A stretch of DNA of 64,000 nucleotides from Pascua guehoae (Eukaryota; Basidiomycota; Tremellomycetes; Trichosporonales; Trichosporonaceae). Shown piece by piece: positions 43,030 through 54,900 of the stretch. The notes under the pieces are model-generated. The model was not told where the DNA came from. It did not search any database and worked only from the letters and a program-made list of their open reading frames with translations. The position numbers were made by a program, and so were the translations under genes. Every line of letters starts with the position of its first letter. Positions within the stretch are counted from its first letter, which is position 1. The stretch covers positions 987,476 through 1,051,475 of the forward strand of contig BCJX01000002.1 in assembly GCA_001600415.1 (NCBI GenBank), written 5' to 3'.

Positions 43030-45839
43030 ATGTCGACTCGCGACTACACCGACTCGGAGCCAGAGTCGGATACGCCGGCGCCCGTGTCGCCGACGCGATC
43101 GCCGAAATCTCGCAAGGGGGCGGGAACCTTGAAGATCACTGTGCGTGCGCGCGTGTATCATGTCATGCCAACCAGAGTGTCAGATGGGCGCAAGCCAGCA
43201 AAGCAAGCCAAAGCAAGCCTTTGGAATGTCGTATCCGGTGTGATCACTTCCGGGTGCAATGTCATCCTGCATGCCAGCCTCGCAGCCACCGCCCACCCCC
43301 ACCAGCCCCCCTCCTTTGCACACACATATACATACCCTCCCCCCTCCGCGTCCCGGCCGGCTTTGGATACAACTTGCTGCTCATACTGATCCATCCACCA
43401 GCTCCGCAACACGTCACACACGGCCGAATCGTCCAAGCGCCGCCAGCCTTCATCGTCACCACCACCTTCCATCAAGCTCAAGCTCGGGATGAAGCACGCG
43501 GCGCCGTCGTACTCGAGCGACGACGAGCCCGAGTTTGTCGAGCACCCCTCGCCGCCGGCCAAGCGCCAGAAGACGGGCAAGGGAAAGGACAAGGACAAGG
43601 ACAAGAGTCGCGACCGCGACCGCGACCGTGACCACGACCAACGCGAGCACAAGGAAAAGTCGGGGTCGAGGGGACCAACCCTCCCCGCCGCCCACCGCAA
43701 GGCGTACAACTGGCTCCAGCCGAGCGCAGCCGGCGCGTCGCACCATGGACCCCCCGACCGCCCGGACCGCGTCGACCGCGAGCGCCGGTACTCGGCCGCG
43801 TCGTCGAGCTCGCTCGTGCATGTGGACACGGACGACGCCGCGTCGGACAAGGAAGGCGGCAAGAAGAAGAAGAAGCGCGAGTCGGCTCCTGGACCAGGCA
43901 AGAATTGGCGCAAGGGCATGAAGAAGTGAGTCTGCCACTCGGCTGTTTGTCATGGCGTGTCCAAGGCTGACATTGAAAGGGGTGACCCGATCCCGTGGAA
44001 GGACGGCGCGACGTTTCTCGGCGAGACGAGGACCCACCGGTCGTCGCCGCTTGCGACACCGCAGCAGCGTGCTAGCGCGAGTCGCGAGCCGACACCAGAG
44101 TTTGGTGAGTGTGGCGTGTGCTGCGACATGGTAGCGGCGAGAGTGTGCGCAAGGTGTGCAGGCGGGCGTAAAGGGCGTACATGCGTTTGGGGCGCAGAGG
44201 GCGCAAACGGTGATCGAGATGGTCGAGGTTGCTGTGGCGGTTTAGCATAGACGAAGCATGACGCGTGCGGACAAGATGTCGGCGTCCCAGCAGCATAGTT
44301 GGCGGGCTGCGGGCGACACCAGTATGTCTGCACGACACAGGTCCTGTCGGTGATGAACCACATTCTGCTCCACTCATCACTATGGTCAACAGAACACACA
44401 CCACCAGAAAATACCCCCCCCCCCNCCCCCCAAGGTCATAACTAACGCCAGACGCCCTCATCCTCGAAGCCGCAACAGCAGTCCCATCACGTCCCGAACG
44501 TACTGAACGTCCTGAACGTCCTGAACGTCCTGAACGTCCTGAACGCCCCGAACGCCCCGAACGTCCCGAACGTCCAGAGCGCGTCGAACGCGAACCGTCC
44601 CCAGTGGCGCCGTTTGTGCTCGCCCACGCGGCCACGCTCGGCATTCCCGTCTTTGCCAACCCCATTGTCGCGCCAAAACTCAACCTCGGCACATTCCCCA
44701 AGGTCACGTCGTTTTTTGCGCCGTTTGACCAAAAGCCCTTCCGCAAGGAGAATGTGCGGACATGGAAGTGCGACGAGAAGAGTATTGTCGGTGTGGGGGG
44801 GGGCACGCTCAAGTTTAAGACGTGGCAGAGGGGTGAGTTAAGCGTGGCTTTTTGACTTGCGCTGGAGTATATACCCAGAATCATCATTTGTGCTCTCGAG
44901 CTTCACTCGATATCGATCCTTCTTGGCCTCCGTTTCCCCCCTCTCACCTCACTCCTTCCCTCGCGCCACCGCTTCGCCTTACTTCTTACCTTCGCTCCAC
45001 TCCTTCCTCCCTGCCCCACGGTCTTCATTTATCCCTCGCTGTTCCTGCCTCAATCATTGTTATCATCGGTTTCGCGGCGCTCTCCTACAGCCCTCCTAGC
45101 TAAGGCTCTCGGCATCCCCTTCATATTCCTTTCTCTGCACGTCCTCACCTTCTCCTCTCCCGCCCTCCCTTCTCCCCGTCTCCGCCTTCCCTCCCCCCAT
45201 TCCGCCTTCCCTTCCCCTGCTGCGCCACACTCTGTCCTGCTGCTCTTCCGCGGGTTCTCCTCTATCTCCGCCGCAGGTTCTCTTGCCATCCCATCACATT
45301 ATTCCCACTGTGTTGCCCGAGATTCCTGCCATCTCCCCCTCCCTTCTCCTTCTCTCACTATGCTCTCTCTCTCTTGCCCATCCCCGGCCTCGTACACCTT
45401 CCACTGACACGCAGGCCCCCAATCCGAGCTCGGCCGCATCCTCCAAGCCCAGCGCGAAGCCGACGCTCTCCTCGCCAAGAAGAAGAAGGAAGGCAAGGCC
45501 GAGAGCGAGGCCCCAGGCACACCCGACCGCCCTAGTCTCCCCCACAGCGTGAGCACGGACAGTGTTCCGCAGCTCACCGGCGACGACGGGGGCAATGGCA
45601 GCGGTAACGCGACCAACGGTACCGCCAGCGGCAACGGGAGCGGGGTGGCCAGTGGCCGTGCATCGGCACCGCCCGACGACGCGTCCGAGGCCGGCGACGA
45701 CGAGGCGAGCACTGCGGGGTCGCCGGCGCCGTCGCCCGCACCACGCGGACGGGGCAGTAAGCGCGGCCGGCCGCGCAAGTCCAAGCTCGCGAATGAGATT
45801 ATCCCCGTTGATGAGCCAGAGGATGACAAGGCGTCATAG
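43030..45839 (+). CDS. Nuclear AT-hook-like protein, possible INO80 subunit Ies4
   Basis: Five exons: 43030-43140, 43402-43925, 43980-44104, 44452-44832 and 45415-45839, giving 521 residues. Features in order: acidic Ser/Pro N-terminus; basic low-complexity region (KGKDKDKDKSRDRDRDRD); a conserved-looking block WRKGMKKGDPIPWKDG; an array of about ten Glu-Arg-Pro triplets; a second conserved block (NPIVAPKLNLGTFPKV ... VRTWKCDEKSIVGVGG ... LKFKTWQRG); and a C-terminal AT-hook-like GRGSKRGRPRKSKL. The W...G...W pattern of the second block resembles the fungal INO80 subunit Ies4, a chromatin-remodelling component, but the match is by eye only. Two introns are long (347 and 582 nt). One holds a poly-C run with an N; the other is strongly C/T-rich. 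Confidence 0.72.
44414..44431 (+). repeat. Poly-C run with one N in an intron
   Basis: Eleven C, an N, six C, about 20 bases before the acceptor of the 347-nt intron of the Ies4-like gene. The N shows the length is unresolved. Confidence 0.85.
44494..44580 (+). repeat. 9-bp coding minisatellite (Glu-Arg-Pro triplets)
   Basis: About ten near-identical 9-bp units (gaacgtcct / gaacgcccc) encode a Glu-Arg-Pro array inside exon 4 of the Ies4-like gene. The unit is a multiple of three, so copy-number change keeps the frame. Confidence 0.9.
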
Positions 45840-46292
45840 AGTGTCTAGCGACTGTGATCGTTCTCTGTGGACTCGTCCACCGCCCATTAACCGGCCCGCC
45901 CTCTGGCCTCCCCGCTGGCCCAGCCGTGTCCTCGCTTGGCCGCGCTGGCATACCCTGCCACACCCACCACCCCGGCACTCACGCCACGCCATTCTCCTCG
46001 CAGCATTAGACATGTCCTGTGGTCCTGGCGTACGCAGTATGCGATGCATAGTTGTACAGATGTCCATGATTAGCGCTGCGCATAGGCGCGACAAGCGACT
46101 GTGATTCTGGACCCGTGTCTTCTTCTCTGCTACTCATCCAGGTCTCTCCCAACCTCCGTCTGGACGACTCTGGTACCTTGGCCCCCGCGTGACCCTACAA
46201 ACACCGCTAACCAGCTCTCTCTCTCCTTCTCTCCCTACCCCCATCTCCCCGGCCTCAACTCCACCGTATTGCCCCATCCACACAGGCTTCGC
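45840..46292. other. Convergent intergenic region
   Basis: No gene seen between the 3' ends of the Ies4-like gene (+) and the multi-START gene (-). Confidence 0.6.
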
Positions 46293-49200
46293 CTACGCGC
46301 CCCGCCTCGCAAGCGCAATGATCAAGTAGCGATCCCAACCCACACGCCACTCGCCGAGGCGCCGGAGCTCGCGCCACATTTCGCCCTCGGGCGCGCTCGT
46401 ACCGGGGGGTGAGTAGATGACAAAGTCGGCCTCGGAGAGGAGCGAGCGGAGGAGCGACCCGACGAGGAGGCACACGAGACAAAGCACAATGACCGCGGGG
46501 AGGGGCACGGTGGGGATGCGGGACGGCGCGGCGGCGTCGCGCACGACGAGGGCCTTGGTGGTTCCGTCCGTGGACGCCGCGGGGGTGCCACCGGCGTCCT
46601 TGTCGCTGGGCTTGGCGTCGGACGGGGTGCGCGACGTGCCCGGCGCATCGGGGAGGGGTGTGAGGCCCTTGATGGGGCTGTTGTCGTTGGAGGCGGGCGC
46701 AGACATGGTAAAGCGCTGGAGCGGGGCGTAGCGCCAAAAGTTGTAGTAGCGCGTGGGCGGGGTCGGCGGCGGTGCGCGCGTGGGTGGCGGTGGCTCTGTC
46801 TTGTCCTCGGCTGGGAGTTCGGCCGGCTCGTTGGTCGGTGTCTTTGCCACATCCGACGTCGTGTCCGAGAGCGTATCGGGCTCGTCGACCTTGGCGGGCG
46901 GCTCGGGGAGGTACTGGCGCGCCACGGCGAGCGGCTTGTCGAGGGGTGTAGAGAGGGATGTCGTCGAGCTGGTTTGTAAGTAAGGGTTTATGCAAACTAG
47001 AACTACCAAGGGGCGACGATCAGACTCACTTGACGAGCTGCGGGAGCTTGAGCTTGCTTGGCTCGGGCACAATCTGCTTTGGCACCTTTTTCTCATTCTC
47101 AATCGCCAGCTCGGCGCCCTCAAACATGTACACTGGTGGCTGCTCGCGCCGCGCCTGCAGGCGGATCTGGACGACGGCGCCGTCGTTGATCAGGTCGAGC
47201 AGCCAGCGGGGACGCGGAAGCGGCGCCGTCGTGCCCGTCAGCGGGTCGTTGACGGGCGCCTCGTACCCCGACGTCGGGAGGGTGACGCGCAAGAGGTGAC
47301 GCGTCTGCGCAGTCGGGTCGAGTGCGGCCGCCTGGAGCACGCTCGGAGCGAGCGAGAGGACGCTGCACCGAAACGGCATTCCGAGCTTGTCCCCCGCAAA
47401 CGCCAGAGGGAGAGACGAACCCTCGCCACCACCAGTGCCGTGGTATGCCTCGGGGAGCGAGACGGCCCGGATGCCAATCTCACATCCGCCCTTGATGAGC
47501 TCGGCACCCACGTCGATATCGGCGACAATTAGGTCGCGCCGCCCGCGCCGAATATCCTCGGCGAGGTCGACAATCTGGGTCCGAACAGACCCCACCGACG
47601 ACCGCGACTCGCTGTGGCTTAACGCCGGCCGCAGCTTGTCCCGATCGCTAGGAGTGTCGCGGCCCGTCGGCGGCTGGACAGTCACAGTAATCACATAGTC
47701 GTCGCCGTCGTTGACCTCGTCAACCGGCACCTTGTACGACTCAGTGCCGTCCAATGCCCACGGTCCCTGCGCCGAGGGTTCGGGAGTGAGCACCACCATA
47801 GGCGGCCATCGCGAACGGCTCAATGGACCCTGCGTCTTGAGGCTGTTCTCAATCTGGACAAGCGCCCGGGGCAGGCCAGCGTTGAGCATATTGTTCACGG
47901 ACACGGGAATGTTGCCTGCGTAGTCGACGGCAGCAACGTACATGCACCGCGTCGACGGGATCGCATACTGCTCGTGGCTGTATGGGTCAATCGTCTCAAG
48001 GATCCACCCTTCGAGGATAACGTTGCACTGCGCCAGCCCCGCAGGGTTGTACTTTGCAACATCGAGGCCAAGCGTGACAGGATCAAAGCCCGAGGACGAC
48101 GCATGGAAGATGGTCGACAGAGGCGAGTGGCTCGCAACCGACGGGCTTGGTGGGGGGTGGTCCGGCACGCGGGCGACAATTGTCGCAAGCACCGCACTCC
48201 GGTCGCGGAAGAGGAATGTCGTATGCGCAATACCATGCGACGTTGTGATACCGTACCCGTAGCTCTGGAGACGGGTGGGTTTGTCAAAGTATTCGTCTTT
48301 GCGCAGCGCAGACACGCACGACGACACTTCTTCGGCCGTAAATCCCTCAATGATGCGTCCTGCACGGAATACCGGAAAGCTGTCGGACACGTGTGGCACC
48401 ACACGCTTTTCGACTTTTAGTCCGTCACGGTCCGAGACGTACTGCCATCCAAACGGGTCGGTCGACTCGCCATCCCGGTCCGCGTGAATGCGGGACAACT
48501 GTCCCAACGCGCGTACTGCCGCGTCCACTGGAGTGCTCCCAGCCGCAGGGACCGGCGATGGCCCTGCCATGGGGACAATGGCAGCCTTTGACACGGCTGC
48601 AGCCGAATACAGTCGCGCTAACGGCGAGTATAGCCGCGACAGTGGGCTCTGCGGGAACGCATTGTAGTGTTCACCGTTCGGGCTCGTATTGCGTAAAGAG
48701 AGGTTGCTCTGGCGTTTACGAACAGCACCTAGAGCCGGCGGTTGGTCAAGAGCATTGCGTGAGGGACGCGAGCGCTTCTTCTTCTTGAGTTCTTGAACGT
48801 CCAACTCGGACAAGTCCTCGACGTCGATCTTGACCTTGGTGCCGTTGACGGTTAGCGTCGTCTTTCCAGCCGTCGAGGGCGCGCCTCGCCGCACCGTAAC
48901 TGTGACTGGGTGGCTGCCGAGCGAGGAGACCCGGTGCTCAATGGTGAGCCACAGGCCGCCGCCGTTGGGGGACAGCCGGTGGCGTTTCAGTGCCGACACG
49001 CTCTTCTGCGGTGGGTCGACCACAACAATGATGCTGCTCGACCACTTGTCTGGGTCACACCGTATACCGCACTCGATGCACCCAGACAGATTGTCCGTCT
49101 TGGAGAGTATAGTGTCCGTTTCAGCATCCCGTGCTGGTTCGGGGAAAGGGAAGGCAGTGGCGGTGCTCGACGATTGGGACTGGCGCAGTTCGGCAGCCTC

Positions 49201-51473
49201 GTACTCGAAGCGGAACGTCTCCTTGTCCACGTCGTAGCGCGATGAAATCGTCTTTGCACCACCAAGACGCGTGGCAACCGGAGGAGCCCCATGCTTGATG
49301 GCGTACTCGCCCATACCCGACAGCGTCGACATCATGGCCTGCGGGATCGACGACTTGTTTGACCAACCACCTGGGTGGCTCTGCTCGAGCAGCGTGACCT
49401 GCGTCGTGTTCGGCGAGAGTGCCTCGATCGACCACCCTTGGAGATCGATCTGCGTCCGGATCACATTGGGGTCAATACATGGCGGGATGACCGGGAACAG
49501 GTCAGTGTTCTCTGTCGAAAATCCAAAGATGTGCACGGACGACGGCGACTTGTAGGTCGTGCGGACAAGGACAGAGTCGCGTGCCGCGACAGGCCACGAC
49601 GGCTTAGACTTGAAGTGCCAAACATCCGTGAGCTCATTCACGTCCTCGAGGAGCGCGGCGTCCTCGTACGTCTTGTCCCACACGAGGCGTGTACCGGGAG
49701 TGATGATTGTCGCAAACAGGTCCCAGATCCCAACGCCAACAAACACCGCCTCCGCACGGAAGACGACAAGCGTCTTGTCGATCGAGTTTAGTTGATGCAC
49801 AGACACCCCCTTGGACTCGGCCACCGGTCGCCATTTAGGCTCGGGCTCCTGCAACAAGGCGGTGAAGTCTAACGTTAGCTGTTATCGGATGCTCGACACT
49901 TACAAATGTAATTTCGCTTCACTAAGCTCGCGATGCTTCTCTCGGCAGCGGCAGTGCGTCCTCGCTTTGGCACCACATCGTCCACTGAGCCCTCGCGGGA
50001 CCCCGCACGAGAGCTCTCGGCCGTGTCCACGGTCGGGAGTGAAAAAGCGCTGTCGCCTGGAGAGCCCTCAAGGAGGTTGCGCAGTGGCGCTATGCTTTCC
50101 ATAGGTTGCACAGGAACGGGGCGGCCATTGATGCGCACGCGACCGCCCGACGTCTGCTCGATGACGACCTTGACGCGTACTAACTCCTCCTCTGGCGCCA
50201 GCTGCGAATGGACAAAGCGGACCACCAGGCGCTTCGGTCTTGCCGTTCCTGGCACCACGGCTGCCGACTGGCCAACGAACGATGACCAGCGCATGGACGG
50301 CGTCTCGTCGCCGCTCTGAGCCTTGACCTGGATCTGAACATCCCATCCCTGAGTGGATGACAACCCAAACTCGATCTGCCGTCTTGTGCCGTCGTTTCCA
50401 TCATTGTTCCTAATGATAGCATAGCTCGTCGACAGAGTGATTCGATTCGGGTCGTAGCTCATGGCGCTTATGCTGACGTCCTGTCCGTAGCCGATCAACA
50501 CTGGCACCTTTTCGCTGCCTTCGCGAACATAGTCGACCAGACCAACCATGACCGTGGGTAGGTGTTGCGGCACAGCGCCACCAACGGCCCACGTGCCCTT
50601 TGGATTCCATGACCAGAAGCAGGTGATGCGCGCCTTCCCGTCCGGTATTGGTGGGTCTGCGACGCGCGAGGACGATGATGGCAGCTGAATGCACCACGCG
50701 AGGAGGGCGACGTGGGAGCGAACGTAGGGAGGGGCGGGGCGTAGGTAGGGTGGCTCATTGCGAGATCGTGGGACAGAAGTGGAAACATCAATGAGCGTGT
50801 TTTGGTCAACGAGCGTTTTTGATATTGTGACAGCGTCACGGGGACTGCGACGTCAGCGATGCTCTTCGCCGCCAACCATACCTTGATGGCCACCCGAGAC
50901 GGTAATTTGTTTTTGTGACGCGCGTGTGGGTGTCTAGGAGGTCGACGAGCTGGGCTGCTTCGACCATACGGTCCCCTGTTTTGGTTAGCGTGACGGGTCG
51001 CACCGGCTCCACCACCGGGAACGCACACACTGGTCTAGTCTCGGGCGTAGCGAGACAGCCGCGAAAGGTATCAGCATTCACATCAGTCCCGCAGTCCACC
51101 TCGACGGTGGCGCGGAACACCTCTCCACCCTTGCCGTTGCGCCGGTGGACGACGACATCGGAAGGCGAGATGCGACCGAGAGACGACGGCTTGCTCCCAG
51201 CCCCACTCGTTCCGGAGCCGGCGCCGTTGACTTTGCTCGGCTCGCGCACAGACGCTGCAGGTGTAGCGGAGGTGGGCTGGGGTACTGAGACGAGCCTCCA
51301 TGACGACGAGCCCGAGGACGAGTGTAGAGCACGAAAGTAGGCGACTGCGGCATTGAGGGCGTCGTTCCACGCCGTCTCGAGCCTAGACTGTCAGCCGCCG
51401 GCATCACAAACAGCCGGACAAAGAGCGGCGGGTGACATACCTTGTGCCGTCGTCGAGATTCTCCAGCCGCATG
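46293..51473 (-). CDS. Giant multi-START-domain membrane-anchored protein
   Basis: Five exons: 51442-51473, 50882-51382, 49904-50844, 47030-49868 and 46293-46968, giving 1662 residues with closed phases. At least three segments look like START lipid-transfer folds: residues about 10-280 (ending WSWNPKGTWAVGGAVP), about 500-700 (starting KWRPVAESKGVSV, with IWDLFATIITPGTRLVWDK and LLEQSHPGGW) and about 950-1200 (FGWQYVSDRDGLKVEKR ... ILEGWILETIDPYS). Linkers are Ser/Arg-rich. A C-terminal helix (VPLPAVIVLCLVCLLVGSLL) near residue 1592 is followed by a short tail. START domains bind sterols or phospholipids, so a tethered lipid-transfer role at membrane contacts is a fair inference; ligand and compartment are unknown. 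It is divergent from DOP1 across 485 bp. Confidence 0.82.
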
Positions 51474-51958
51474 GATGTCCAAGCTGGCCCGGCTGGGGCG
51501 ACGGAAATGTATTATTCAGAGCAAGAAGAGTAGTATGGTGGGGGGTTTGAGAAATGGTAAGGAAACAAAGTTGGAAGATGGGGTACCTGGAGTCAGACGA
51601 TGATGATGTCTACGATGGCGTTGGCAGAGGTGACAACAGAGTTGCACCTGGCCTGTCTCATCGGCCCATCCCATTCCCCTGGCGCCTCCTCCCTCCCTCC
51701 CCACGCCCCCCCCGTGCTTGCGCCCGCATTCCCTTGCCTTTTGGTTACGTCACGTGGTCGCCACCACCCACCGGGTGCACTCCACATCCACAATCCAGGC
51801 ACGCACACCCCGCAGTCGGCAGGTAGCCAGGCAAGGTGCACACGCCGTCAGCAACCATGCTCTAGGTAGATGCTTGACGCTAGAATGCTTGATGTTCATG
51901 TCTCTGCAACCGCGGCTACCATCACTTCTACTCTCTGTCACTATTCTTTGACAACACC
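51474..51958. promoter_or_regulatory. Divergent promoter between the multi-START gene and DOP1
   Basis: 485 bp without a gene. It contains TTACGTCACGTGG near 51743-51755, a CACGTG box. It must serve both genes, which in other eukaryotes act in lipid or endosomal traffic. Confidence 0.55.
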
Positions 51959-54900
51959 ATGCCCAAACCATTCCCACGCGGTTCAAACAGTCCCGCCGCA
52001 ACTGTTTCCACTCCTCATTCACGCGCCACGTCACCACCACCACCGAGCTCGGCTCAACTGCGGCGCCCAGCCTCGCACAGCCGCCTCACCAAGCTCTTGG
52101 TACCCGGTCGCTCGCGGAGCAGCTCGACAGTGTCGCAGGAGGCCACAACCGGGGCAACACCCATCACGGTTACCGCACATGGGGATGACGGCGTCGCCTC
52201 TGGCCGAACTACGCCAGAACAGCGACGCCGGACTGCGCGAGGTCAGTAGTGTGGCGTGCGGCCCTGATCCCATCTATTGACCTTGCCCTCGCAAAGAGCT
52301 AATGGTGTCCAGCTGCAGCGCAATCCTTGCTCGCGAGCGATGGAAAGTACAAAAAGTATGCCAACCAGGTCGACCGTGCTCTCCAGTCGTTTGAGAGTGT
52401 CAATGAATGGGCAGACTTCATCTCCTTCCTCTCGCGTCTACTCAAGGTGTGTGCGGCTACCAACAACAACAACAACAGGGTGGTAGCTGACAAGGCCAGA
52501 CCCTCCAGACACCATCGCCTCCGTACAGTGAGATTCCACGCAAGGTCATCGTCTCCAAGCGCCTTGCACAGTGTCTCAACCCGGCTCTGCCATCGGGCGT
52601 CCACACCCGCGCACTTGACGTGTACGGACACGTGTTCAGTATTATTGGCGTACGTCACCTAGTCTCTTGTCCGCCTCGATACTGACAAGACAGACTGAGG
52701 GTCTCAAACGCGATCTTCTCATTTGGTCCTCTGGCCTCTTTCCCTTTTTCCAGTACGCGTCCACCTCGGTCCGCCCAGCCCTCATCAACCTGTACGAGAC
52801 ATACTATCTCCCTCTCGGCGAGGACTTGCGACCTGCAACCAAAGCACTCATCCTCGCACTCCTCCCTGGTATTGAGGAAGAGACGGGCGACTTCTTTGAC
52901 CAGGTAGGATACTCTCGCTGCTACGTCTCTGACTGTCCAGGTCTTGTCGCTCCTCACTCGTCTGTCAGAAGAGGTGTCGTCTTCCTTCTTCCTCCAAAAC
53001 GTCTTCCTCGTCCTCATTTCGTCCCCTGCCTCCCGCCTGGCAGCTCTCAACTACCTCGCTCGCAAGCTCACCGAGCCTCCAGAGGACCTAACCAACGATG
53101 CTGGTCTCTTGATACGTGGTGTCGCCGCAGTGTTGGGTGACGACAACATGCTCGTGCGCCGTGGGGGACTCGACTTGCTCTTGAGAATCCTGCCACTCAA
53201 CGGCAACCTCCTTGCGTAGGTGATTAGCGATGTTCCAGCTAACCTAAACAGAGGCGCGTCGGCGGATGACCGCACATATCTTGTCCGAGCCGTTGCTGCT
53301 GTCGTTCTGCAGCGCGATGTGTCGCTTAGTCGGCGAGTGTACACATGGTTCCTCGGCACGGATGAACAGCCACAGCAGCAAACCTCGTACTTTAAGGAGA
53401 ATGGACTTGACCTCTTGGCCAATGCCTTGCAAGTGGGTTGCTCATTTGAGCCCATTATCTGACATACTCAGGAGGGCATGGACAGGCTGTCAACGGCCAC
53501 CGATATGGCCGAAGCGCAGGTTCCATTCAAGGTCTTCCTCTCTCTGCTCGACAAGTGGGAGCTTGGGGAGGCACTGTCGGAGAGGTTGGCCATTTCTTCA
53601 CTGCAGGCTATCCATGCCGCGGCCGACACACACTCGAGTGAAGTCATTAGTACCGCAGGGGCCGTGTACGGGGCGATTGAGCCAACTGTATTGTGGAAAC
53701 AGTTGCGTTCTGCTGTGGATGAGGACCGTAGTGACGGAGAAACAAAGGTGAGCATTCGTGCGGGTTGAAGCTAACGGTTCCAGCACCTTGATCTGATCTT
53801 GTGGCTACTCGACTCGGTTTCCGCACAAGACGACGAGACACTGAACATCCATCTGCCCTTGCTATTAGCAAATCTGCTGCATTCGGTTGTAAGTTGCGCG
53901 CAAGGCACAGATGACGCTGACGTGGTAGGAGGACAATAACCTTCCGAAGCCAGTGCTCACAGCCTCCTTGCAAGCGTCCAAGGCCCTGCTTGCCACAATC
54001 CCTTCCTCGGTCTTCTCGGCGTCCGCACCCGCCACGGCCAATGGCGAAAGTGGCGAGGATGCAAGCGCAGAGCAGCTGGCCTACTCGGATGTCATGAACG
54101 AAGAGGCGGCGACGAAGAAGGTGCATGATGAGGTCGCCCCCAACATTGTGACAACAGTCTTCACTCTGAGCCTATCTGCCCTCAAAGCAGGGTGGGCGCC
54201 CGATCATGTCCTCCTGCTTCTGGGTCTGGTCAATGGCATGATAGATCGTGAGATCCCTCCTCTATCTCTGGTGAACGGACCAAAGTGGACCGCCGACGCC
54301 CTTCGCTGTCTGGAAAAGGTGGGTAGTGGAAGAGTTCATGGACTGACTATACTAGGTGCCCTCGTTCGCAGTCGTAGACGCCTTGGTGGACGCCGTGCTG
54401 AAAGCGAGCCGGTCGAGTGTGTTCAAGCCGGCCGTTGATGTCACCAGCGACGCAGTGATGACCAGGGTGCTAGACTCTGTGAGTTGAATGGACCGCCGGA
54501 CCGTCTAACTCGCAGCTCTTTCGCTACCTTCGCCGCGATGCTGCGCCTTATCATGCCCGTGCCGCCGAACTGCTGTGGGAGTACAACCAATTGGCGGAAA
54601 TCCATACCTTGGAGAGCGTCATTTCGCGGCGCATGAGCTCGCTCGCCACTCGGCATGAGGCGTTGGAAGGGTTTGGTGTTCTGTGGCGCCAGTCTGGTGA
54701 GCTAAGTGTGCTGTATGGACCAAGCTCACTGCAGACGACTCGATGCTCCCTGGCGAGATCTTCCGTGTACCTATGTGCATGGTGCTTGACGGCTTGCAGA
54801 GTGATGATCCGCAGGTTCTCCGATCCTCTGAAACATGGATGCGCTGCAACCTGCGGTCGTACTTTAGGTGAGCCAGCCCCAACAACACCAAACTGATATA

